NCBI GenBank assembly: GCA_947177595.1
Contig: CAMWUZ010000136.1
Span: forward strand, 1-5,297
Direction of reading: 5' to 3'
From: an uncultured Porphyromonadaceae bacterium
GTDB lineage: Bacteria > Bacteroidota > Bacteroidia > Bacteroidales > Muribaculaceae
Length of the DNA stretch: 5,297 nucleotides
This document shows, piece after piece, positions 1-5,297 of the stretch (position 1 is the stretch's first letter; every line of letters starts with the position of its first letter). A model generated the notes under the pieces. That model had not been told where the DNA came from and did not search any database. It saw only the letters and a list, made by a program, of their open reading frames with translations. The translations under genes and the position numbers were made by a program.

Positions 1-638
1 CCTGCGGCAAGTGCTTCCTTTATTTCATCGGTATTTCTTACTTCAACTTCAATTTTGAGATTGCGTCCTGTTTCTCTGCAATAATTCTTGGCTGCTTCAA
101 CCGCTTTTGTTATTCCACCGGCGAAATCAACATGATTGTCTTTTATAAGAATCATATCATGCAGCCCCATACGGTGATTAGCACCGCCACCGGTCTTAAC
201 AGCTTCTTTCTCCAGAATTCTCATGCCCGGAGTGGTCTTTCTTGTATCAAGAACCTTGGTTTTTAATCCTTTCAGACGTTCTTGATATTTGGCTGTTACT
301 GTAGCTATCCCACTCATACGCTGCATGATGTTGAGCATCACTCTCTCGGTTTGCAGGAGGGAACGAACAGGACCTTCCACTTCAAAAGCTATGTCTCCCG
401 GTTTTACATGACTGCCATCTTCAATAAATACAGTCATTTTCATTGAAGGATCAAATTTTTCAAATACCTTGCGGGCGATATTCACTCCACTTAGTATTCC
501 TTCCTCTTTAATAATTAGTCTCTGTTTACCTTTGGCATCAGCCGGAATTGTTGACAATGTAGTCACATCACCATCGCCCACATCCTCTGAAAATGCGAGT
601 GACAGCAACTCGTCTATGAGTTCATCGTTGCTCTTCAT
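1..638 (-). CDS. nadC: Nicotinate-nucleotide pyrophosphorylase (carboxylating), N-terminal 212 codons, cut by the window edge
   Basis: NadC (quinolinate phosphoribosyltransferase) joins quinolinate and PRPP to give nicotinate mononucleotide, CO2 and pyrophosphate in cytoplasmic de novo NAD synthesis. My reading of the reverse strand gives an uninterrupted 212-residue N-terminal part of a protein that is usually about 280 residues. The N-terminal domain has the family pattern AFSEDVGDGDVTT (residues 15-27). TERVMLNIMQRMSGIAT follows at 98-113, then DTRKTTPGMR at 131-140. GGGANHRMGLHD (150-161) and LIKDNH (164-169) supply substrate-binding Arg, His and Lys residues. IEVEV at 196-200 carries the conserved active-site Glu. 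The C-terminal barrel end lies off the window. I chose the ATG at 638-636 because it leaves the usual short lead before the EDVGDGD motif. An in-frame ATG at 683-681 would add 15 residues of A/T-rich sequence and would lie upstream of the likely promoter element. The gene diverges from rlmH. Identification is firm. Confidence 0.96.
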   Translation of the reverse strand, partial: MKSNDELIDELLSLAFSEDVGDGDVTTLSTIPADAKGKQRLIIKEEGILSGVNIARKVFEKFDPSMKMTVFIEDGSHVKPGDIAFEVEGPVRSLLQTERVMLNIMQRMSGIATVTAKYQERLKGLKTKVLDTRKTTPGMRILEKEAVKTGGGANHRMGLHDMILIKDNHVDFAGGITKAVEAAKNYCRETGRNLKIEVEVRNTDEIKEALAA

Positions 639-639
639 G

Positions 640-670
640 TTTACTTTAATTTGAATTTTTCTTATTTTTG
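640..670 (+). promoter_or_regulatory. Putative Bacteroidota-type promoter for rlmH
   Basis: TATTTTTG at 663-670 matches TAnnTTTG exactly. TTTA at 640-643 lies 19 bp upstream and matches three of four bases of TTTG, within the usual 19-21 bp spacing. Transcription would start near 675, leaving a leader of about 20 bases before the rlmH ATG at 695. No Shine-Dalgarno sequence is visible in that leader, which is normal for the phylum. The -7 octamer is the mirror partner of the one proposed for nadC. Confidence 0.5.
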
Positions 671-679
671 CAAAAATAA
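662..679. repeat. 18-bp perfect palindrome between nadC and rlmH
   Basis: TTATTTTTGCAAAAATAA is perfectly self-complementary over 18 bp with no spacer. Each half contains one TATTTTTG promoter octamer, on opposite strands, so the palindrome forms the core of two face-to-face promoters. It could also be an operator for a dimeric regulator, though nothing else in the window supports that. Part of the symmetry may simply follow from two A/T-rich promoters sharing a small space. Confidence 0.7.
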
Positions 680-701
680 CCATAATTTTGGTAAATGAAA
701 A
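671..701 (-). promoter_or_regulatory. Putative Bacteroidota-type promoter for nadC
   Basis: Reading the minus strand, TATTTTTG at 678-671 matches the TAnnTTTG (-7) consensus of the Bacteroidota primary sigma factor exactly. A TTTT at 701-698 lies 19 bp upstream and matches three of four bases of the TTTG (-33) element. Transcription would begin near 664-667, giving nadC a leader of roughly 25-30 bases. The -33 element falls inside the first codons of rlmH. The site is predicted from sequence only; the A/T-rich context raises the chance of a coincidental match. Confidence 0.5.
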
Positions 702-1168
702 TTGTTCTGTTAACTGTTGGTAAAACTTCTTCAAAAAACTGCAACGCAGGTATAGAAATGTATCTTGACCGTCTCAAGCACTACACCTCCGCGGAAGTAG
801 TTTATCTTCCTGACCTCAAATCCACGTCATCTCTAAGCACTGAGCAGCAGAAACAGAAAGAAGGTCAACTGATATTGAATTATTTCACTCAGGGCGATAA
901 GGTCGTGCTGCTGGATGAGCGTGGTGAGACACTTACATCAAGAAAGTTTGCAGATTCTATAGAGCGTGCTGTTTTAGCCGGTGTCAAGCGTCTTGTGTAT
1001 GTAGTCGGGGGGGCATACGGTTTCTCTCAGGATGTATATGACCGTGCGGATGCCAAGTTATCTTTATCGGCAATGACTTTTCCTCATGATCTCGTGAGGC
1101 TCATATTTGTAGAGCAACTCTATCGTGCAATGACAATTCTAAGAGGAGAAAAGTATCATCATGACTGA
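695..1168 (+). CDS. rlmH: 23S rRNA (pseudouridine(1915)-N3)-methyltransferase RlmH
   Basis: RlmH is a small homodimeric SPOUT-class enzyme that uses S-adenosylmethionine to methylate N3 of pseudouridine 1915 in helix 69 of 23S rRNA, acting on assembled 70S ribosomes. The 157-residue length is typical (about 155-160). The N-terminus MKIVLLTVGK fits the family. LLDERGETLTSRKFA at 72-86, VGGAYGF at 104-110 and LSLSAMTFPHDLVRLIFVEQ at 122-141 form the trefoil-knot cofactor site. QLYRAMTILRGEKYHHD closes the protein; the YHHD end corresponds to the YHRE end I recall for E. coli RlmH. An in-frame TAA (692-694) directly precedes the ATG, so the start cannot lie further upstream. The gene diverges from nadC and converges on hemW with 7 bp between stop codons. 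A run of seven G (1007-1013) encodes part of the cofactor-binding glycine loop. Identification is firm. Confidence 0.97.
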   Translation: MKIVLLTVGKTSSKNCNAGIEMYLDRLKHYTSAEVVYLPDLKSTSSLSTEQQKQKEGQLILNYFTQGDKVVLLDERGETLTSRKFADSIERAVLAGVKRLVYVVGGAYGFSQDVYDRADAKLSLSAMTFPHDLVRLIFVEQLYRAMTILRGEKYHHD

Positions 1169-1171
1169 TAC
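1153..1171 (-). terminator. Weak hairpin followed by a short T run, possible hemW terminator
   Basis: GTATCA at 1153-1158 pairs with TGATAC at 1166-1171 around a 7-base loop. Read on the minus strand, just past the hemW stop codon, the stem is followed directly by TTTTCTCCTCTT. That resembles a weak intrinsic terminator, although the stem is only 6 bp and A/T-rich. Read on the plus strand it overlaps the rlmH stop codon and has only a poor T run behind it, so it is a less likely terminator for rlmH. No better terminator is visible between the two convergent genes. Confidence 0.3.
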
Positions 1172-1175
1172 GTGA

Positions 1176-2279
1176 TCATATTTTGATAAAGTCAAGCATT
1201 ATTGAATCAGAGGTCAACCAATGATTAGCAACAATACCTACATGATTGCTATTTTTCCACATAATTCCTTCAGAGAGATATTTATGGGCAGTTTCTTCAA
1301 TAAATACCCGGAATTCTTGACCATAAAGTTCTTCACACAAATTCAGATCAAGTCCATGCTTAGTGCGTAGAGAGGTAATTATGAAATCATTGTATTGTTC
1401 TATCAAGTTCTCCGGTTCAGTTACAGTAAATCCTATACCCCTGCAACTTATATAATCTTTTAAGTTTCCTGGATTATATCGTCGGATTGCACCGTCAAAA
1501 CTATGTGCTCCTGGTCCGAGTCCCAAATATGGTGTCATGTTCCAGTATGAAGAATTATGTCGGGAGTGAAATCCCTCTCTGGCAAAATTTGAGATTTCAT
1601 AATGCTCATAACCATATAGTTGAGCCTTCTCACAAAGTAAATTGTACATTTCCTTGGCAACGACATCACTGACTTCACTCACTTTTCCTGTCTGTTTCAT
1701 TGCTGTCAGTCTTGTTCCCGGTTCAAAGGACAGCAGATAGCAGGACAGATGGTGTGGGTTCAATTCAAGTATTGCTTCAAGAGAGCTTTCCCAACTGTCG
1801 ATTGTCTGTTCTGGAAGTCCGTATATAAGGTCAAGACTCAGATTGAATCCATTATTAAGTAATGCGGTTGCCGCTTCAATCGCTTGAGTAGCAGAATGTC
1901 TTCTACCTATAATTGTCAGTTCTCTGTCATTCATGGATTGGACTCCCATACTAACCCTATTGACGGGAGTATGCTTTTTCAACCAACATATAAAATTATC
2001 AGTAGCGTCTTCCGGATTGATTTCAATAGTTATTTCTTCAGCATCTTCAACCGCTAAAAAATTAAATATCCGGACTAAACTGTCCTGTGTAAGACAACTC
2101 GGAGTGCCTCCACCCAGATATATGGTTCGGATGGGCTGAGTTATTTCCGATTTCCTTGAATAATACTCGTTTTCAAGACTGGATATAAAGTCACGCTCAT
2201 TGCGCAACGGCATAGAATAGAAATCGCAATACGCACATTTCGAATGACAGAAAGGAATATGAATATAAATACCTGCCAT
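1176..2279 (-). CDS. hemW: Radical SAM family heme chaperone HemW
   Basis: HemW binds heme and delivers it to target hemoproteins. It is related to the oxygen-independent coproporphyrinogen III oxidase HemN and is often misannotated as that enzyme. The 367-residue protein opens with the radical SAM motif CHSKCAYC (Cys11, Cys15, Cys18), which ligates a [4Fe-4S] cluster. The next position is Phe20 rather than the fourth Cys of HemN (CxxxCxxCxC), which favours HemW. GGGTPS at 56-61 and EINPEDA at 86-92 contribute to S-adenosylmethionine binding. RVSMGVQS (108-115), DLIYGLP (150-156) and HYEISNFAR (226-234) are further family blocks. HNSSYW at 241-246 is the HNxxYW motif linked to heme binding, followed by LGLGPGAHSF (252-261). 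The C-terminal HemN-type domain (about 285-367) is complete. The start lies 9 bp after the nuclease stop codon, with a purine-rich GAGAG upstream, so the two genes are probably co-transcribed. A true coproporphyrinogen oxidase is unlikely. Confidence 0.94.
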   Translation of the reverse strand: MAGIYIHIPFCHSKCAYCDFYSMPLRNERDFISSLENEYYSRKSEITQPIRTIYLGGGTPSCLTQDSLVRIFNFLAVEDAEEITIEINPEDATDNFICWLKKHTPVNRVSMGVQSMNDRELTIIGRRHSATQAIEAATALLNNGFNLSLDLIYGLPEQTIDSWESSLEAILELNPHHLSCYLLSFEPGTRLTAMKQTGKVSEVSDVVAKEMYNLLCEKAQLYGYEHYEISNFAREGFHSRHNSSYWNMTPYLGLGPGAHSFDGAIRRYNPGNLKDYISCRGIGFTVTEPENLIEQYNDFIITSLRTKHGLDLNLCEELYGQEFRVFIEETAHKYLSEGIMWKNSNHVGIVANHWLTSDSIMLDFIKI

Positions 2280-2288
2280 ATAGCTCTC

Positions 2289-5207
2289 TCAGTCTCTTCT
2301 ACACATTGCCTTGAATGCACAGAATTTGCAGGAACTTTCATCATTAGCCTGAAAAAAAGGCACATTGGGATCAAATATCTCTGCTATCGTAGCATTCAGA
2401 TGCTCAGTAAACTCATCAATATGCTCATTGTGATTATTGACAAGTTTTCCTTTGACTTTTACTTGCTGAGGACCGGATGAGAATATTTTTCTCAGATTAT
2501 ATATATACAGGGCTATGGGAGTTGACTGTTTTTGAGAAAGATTGTAAGTATATGCGTATAGCATAACCTGTCCTACTGCTTTCTTCTTATAATTGTGGGC
2601 GTCATGGTCAAAACATTGCGCCCAGTCAGTAACAGAATTATCGTCATCCCCGGTCTTATAGTCAATTATACGCATCTGACCGTTCGACATATCTATTCTG
2701 TCAATCTTGAGTTTGAAATTAACAGATAGATTATCATTAATTTTCAGATCAATAGGGATAGACCGTTCAGCCTCAATCAAAGTGAGCGGAGCAAAATTTA
2801 AATCTGCTTTCAGAACAGAAGTTATAGATTCTTTCATCACTTTGCCCATAATGAGGGTCTCACCTTCAAGCGGTGAATCAATGAGGCTATCATCAAGTTT
2901 GTTATACTCTTTGTTTATATGAGAAACGATAAGACGGTCTAGAACAGTTGAATCCGGTTTCAGAAGCATTTCTATTTCTTCACCGGGAATTATATCACCA
3001 TGTCGTGAGGAAATACCACGATATATTTCTTCAAGCACATCATGCACAATAGTGCCATATGTGCCGGAATCCATAAATTCATTCAGATCCTTGTCATCAT
3101 TAAAACCTTCCACATATCTCAGATAAAACTCTAATGGACAAGAAATATAGGTATTCAGAGCACTGGCGGAGATATATTTTTTATCGTGGCTACCGCTTTT
3201 AAACTGTTCAAGTTTCTCAAGTATTCCGGGAGTATTCTTATCAATCTCAATTGTTTGTGAGGTACTTTCAAGAGGACTGAAGACTTTTAGTGACGTACGC
3301 ACTTTACCCGAATTACCAAACAGATATATCAGTTGGGTAAGGTATCTTGACATTTCCCCGGTTTTTGTGCCAACGGTTCTTGCATCATAAATCAGCTTTA
3401 CTCTTTTTGCGCGCGCTATAAGCCGGTAGAAATAATAAGCGAAGATACTCTCCTGAAAATCTGCGGTTGCCATTCCATAACCTCTGCGAAGAGCATCCGG
3501 AATAAAAGAACCGGTGTAGTGTTTCTTTGGAAAGATACGTTCATTCATTGACAGCATGACTATGTTGTCAAAATCCAGTGCTCTTGTTTCAAGCACACCC
3601 ATCATTTGCAACCCTTTAAGCGGTTCACCAATCATGTTGATTTTTTCACCGGCAACTGTTTGCTCTACCATTCGGAAGAATGTAGCGGGTTTTATTTCCG
3701 TTTCAAATTTAACGCAGTGTTCCTTAACCGATTTAACTGCATCCATATAAGCATTCAGAAATTTCAGCTCAGTTGGATTGCATTCAGGTTCAATAAGTGC
3801 TATAATATTCGTGATATAGTCATATACCGCCTCATTGTTTCTAATAGAGAACAATGGGGAGAAGATAGAGGCGAGAGACGGCGCTATATCACCAATCTGC
3901 TCCTGAGTCATTCTAAAGTGGCGATTGGTTATAATAGCATTTTCAAGTGCCTCCACTTCTTCTGGTGCAAGGGTTTTGATAAAATTATTGTTAATGACAG
4001 AAAGAATATCTTCATAATAAAAAGTCGGAACCCCGCCTGAAAATCTTAGTCTAAGCTGAAGATTAACAATGATTTTCATCAGTGCGGCAATAGGGGTAAG
4101 CTTTAGTGGAAGACCCATCGTTACGTTGATATTCTTTATTACATCATAAGGAATTGATCTTCTCAATCCTATAAAGAGTGATTCATCGGGAAGCACAATG
4201 GCAGTGTCAACAGCATTATCCTTATCTTTTATAATACCGCTTTGCGCCCAATCCCTGAGAATGCTGCCGGCAAGTTTGACCTGTGCCATTGAAGACGGTA
4301 CACCAATTATTTCAATCTCAGGTAAATCTGTTATTTTATCTTCGGGCAATTCGTATATTGAAGGGAATTCCTGAATATTCTTCTCTATGAATTTTCCAGC
4401 ACGATTAAATCCATCTGAAAAAGCAGGTGAATTATAATCCCAATAAAAATCAGCAAACCCGAAATCTCTCAGAATAGAGAAAATTTTGATTTCGGCAGGG
4501 GAGAGTACATTAAAACCGACAAATACATATTTCTTGTATGGCAACCGATTTTCTGAGGCAACCTGTTTCAGAATAGACGCGGCTCTACGATATTCCATTA
4601 CCGATGCAATTTTACCCTGCTCTTCAAGACGGTTATGGAATGCGTGGTACAATTGACCCAATACCTCCCATAATTTCAGAAATTTCTCTTTCGTTTTTCC
4701 CTCCGGAGAATTTTCAGAGAGATGATTCCAAAATCTTTCTGCATATCCGCTTCCCGGTTCTTCTCCCCAATATCGCTTTATGATTTCTTTTTGCTCAACT
4801 GTGAGATAACTGCTACTGATTTCTTTGAAACGATGCACATTTACAAAAAGAGCGTCCGGATCAACAAGATAGCGGTCAACATCATTAAAGTCCGAAATAA
4901 GCATGTCACCCCAGAAAATGAACCGGTCAAAATCAGTAATGTCTTTGGATCGCTTTCTATACTCGTCAAATAAAATAAACAGTTGCTCCAGTCTCCCAAC
5001 CGGTTGTCTTTTCGACAACTCTGAGATAAACGCGCTTATAGTCTTGGTATTGGTTATGCTACCACCGGTTATTTCGTTGATATAATTTTTAAAGAAAACA
5101 GCAGACCTCTTATTCGGAAAAATGAAACAGATCTGACCTAAAGAATCTATTTCATTGTCCGCGTAAATCTGAGCAACTTGTTTTAGAAAAGGGAAACTCG
5201 CTGTCAT
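2289..5207 (-). CDS. AddB-like PD-(D/E)XK nuclease family protein (AddAB/RexAB-type exonuclease subunit)
   Basis: This 972-residue protein resembles the B subunit of AddAB helicase-nucleases, which process double-strand DNA ends for recombination and degrade foreign linear DNA. The N-terminus has the helicase-like block ICFIFPNKRSAVFFKNYI (26-43) but no Walker A loop. KYVFVGFNVLSPAEIKIFS (226-244), INVTMGLPLKLTP (360-372), GVLETRALDFDNIVMLSMNE (537-556) and GEMSRYL (617-623) are typical of the SF1-like portion. The C-terminal RecB-type nuclease domain shows His722 (VHDVLE), Asp836, the DYKTG motif (Asp849, Lys851) and Gln880/Tyr884 (QVMLY). The 13-residue spacing from Asp836 to Asp849 equals that of RecB Asp1067 to Asp1080. 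Cys690, Cys960, Cys963 and Cys969 reproduce the AddB iron-sulfur signature (one distant Cys, then CxxCx5C) that clamps the nuclease domain. The nuclease therefore looks active, while ATP hydrolysis probably belongs to an AddA partner outside the window. It is shorter than Firmicutes AddB (about 1,160). hemW follows after 9 bp. The family is clear; the exact orthology is inferred. Confidence 0.88.
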   Translation of the reverse strand: MTASFPFLKQVAQIYADNEIDSLGQICFIFPNKRSAVFFKNYINEITGGSITNTKTISAFISELSKRQPVGRLEQLFILFDEYRKRSKDITDFDRFIFWGDMLISDFNDVDRYLVDPDALFVNVHRFKEISSSYLTVEQKEIIKRYWGEEPGSGYAERFWNHLSENSPEGKTKEKFLKLWEVLGQLYHAFHNRLEEQGKIASVMEYRRAASILKQVASENRLPYKKYVFVGFNVLSPAEIKIFSILRDFGFADFYWDYNSPAFSDGFNRAGKFIEKNIQEFPSIYELPEDKITDLPEIEIIGVPSSMAQVKLAGSILRDWAQSGIIKDKDNAVDTAIVLPDESLFIGLRRSIPYDVIKNINVTMGLPLKLTPIAALMKIIVNLQLRLRFSGGVPTFYYEDILSVINNNFIKTLAPEEVEALENAIITNRHFRMTQEQIGDIAPSLASIFSPLFSIRNNEAVYDYITNIIALIEPECNPTELKFLNAYMDAVKSVKEHCVKFETEIKPATFFRMVEQTVAGEKINMIGEPLKGLQMMGVLETRALDFDNIVMLSMNERIFPKKHYTGSFIPDALRRGYGMATADFQESIFAYYFYRLIARAKRVKLIYDARTVGTKTGEMSRYLTQLIYLFGNSGKVRTSLKVFSPLESTSQTIEIDKNTPGILEKLEQFKSGSHDKKYISASALNTYISCPLEFYLRYVEGFNDDKDLNEFMDSGTYGTIVHDVLEEIYRGISSRHGDIIPGEEIEMLLKPDSTVLDRLIVSHINKEYNKLDDSLIDSPLEGETLIMGKVMKESITSVLKADLNFAPLTLIEAERSIPIDLKINDNLSVNFKLKIDRIDMSNGQMRIIDYKTGDDDNSVTDWAQCFDHDAHNYKKKAVGQVMLYAYTYNLSQKQSTPIALYIYNLRKIFSSGPQQVKVKGKLVNNHNEHIDEFTEHLNATIAEIFDPNVPFFQANDESSCKFCAFKAMCRRD

Positions 5208-5209
5208 TT

Positions 5210-5297
5210 CTATTGCTTTAGGAGCAAAATAATCTTAATGGCAACATCAAAATTGATTATCTTACCGTTACCATTGCCGGATATATCTATTCTTGCC
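5210..5297 (-). CDS. Possible C-terminal tail of an upstream gene, product unknown
   Basis: On the minus strand one frame stays open from the window edge for 28 codons. It ends at a TAG at 5212-5210, 2 bp before the ATG of the AddB-like gene. The peptide ends in FDVAIKIILLLKQ and shows no motif I recognise. The tight spacing would suit an operon, and AddA-type helicases often neighbour AddB genes, but the residues do not resemble an AddA C-terminus that I know. An open run of 28 codons can arise by chance. On the plus strand an ATG at 5239 also opens a 19-codon frame to the edge (starting MATSKLIILPLPLP) behind an AGGAG at 5221-5225, so a divergent gene is an alternative. No TAnnTTTG promoter for the nuclease operon is clear in this segment. 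Confidence 0.25.
   Translation of the reverse strand, partial: ARIDISGNGNGKIINFDVAIKIILLLKQ

Noticed and set aside
639..683. Extended nadC start at the in-frame ATG 683-681, adding 15 residues.
   Set aside because: The extra residues are A/T-rich and unlike NadC N-termini, and this start lies upstream of the likely promoter octamer. The ATG at 638 gives the usual family N-terminus.
683..690. A further TAATTTTG octamer upstream of rlmH that also matches TAnnTTTG.
   Set aside because: It ends only 4 bp before the rlmH ATG, which would leave essentially no leader, and no TTTG-like element lies 19-21 bp upstream.
1176..2279. hemW as a genuine oxygen-independent coproporphyrinogen III oxidase (hemN).
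   Set aside because: The cluster motif is CxxxCxxCxF without the fourth Cys of HemN, the protein is short, and it has the HNxxYW motif of HemW.
3606..4040. A 144-codon plus-strand open frame within the nuclease gene, and several shorter ones elsewhere.
   Set aside because: They lie antisense to strongly conserved coding sequence, show no recognisable motif and have no promoter or ribosome-binding context. They are best explained as shadows of the minus-strand genes.
4692..4700. GKT at residues 170-172 of the AddB-like protein as a Walker A remnant.
   Set aside because: The GxxxxGK[ST] pattern is not met, because the position that should be Gly (165) is Glu. The location is also far from the N-terminal site where AddB carries this loop.
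2289..5207. The nuclease as part of a new anti-phage system.
   Set aside because: AddAB/RecBCD-type enzymes do degrade phage DNA, but this is a standard housekeeping family. The neighbours (hemW, rlmH, nadC) are core genes, with no mobile or defence genes nearby.

Overview
The window is an ordinary chromosomal stretch with moderately low GC, most likely from a member of the Bacteroidota (order Bacteroidales). Three things point there. The only recognisable promoter elements are of the TAnnTTTG type used by the primary sigma factor of that phylum. Shine-Dalgarno sequences are absent or very weak. The large nuclease has the Bacteroidota form of AddB, without a Walker A loop. The family or genus cannot be fixed from the sequence alone.

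Layout from left to right: (1) positions 1-638, minus strand: the first 212 codons of nadC (quinolinate phosphoribosyltransferase, NAD synthesis), cut by the window edge. (2) 639-694: a 56-bp divergent intergenic region with an 18-bp perfect palindrome. Its two halves each supply a TAnnTTTG element, one facing nadC and one facing rlmH. (3) 695-1168, plus strand: rlmH, the 23S rRNA pseudouridine-1915 N3-methyltransferase. (4) 1169-1175: a 7-bp gap between convergent stop codons, with a small hairpin overlapping the end of rlmH. (5) 1176-2279, minus strand: hemW, a radical SAM heme chaperone. (6) 2289-5207, minus strand: a 972-residue AddB-like PD-(D/E)XK nuclease with an intact nuclease site and the four-cysteine iron-sulfur signature. 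It lies 9 bp upstream of hemW, and the two probably share a transcript. (7) 5210-5297: a short open frame on the minus strand ending 2 bp before the nuclease start. It may be the tail of the next gene upstream, but this is weakly supported.

The genes are housekeeping functions: NAD synthesis, ribosome modification, heme delivery, and DNA break repair with degradation of foreign linear DNA. The nuclease and HemW are both predicted [4Fe-4S] proteins in one likely operon, but no further functional link is visible. All complete genes look intact. I see no mobile element, CRISPR array, tRNA, rRNA or riboswitch, and no convincing new system. The most interesting local structure is the palindromic face-to-face promoter pair between nadC and rlmH.
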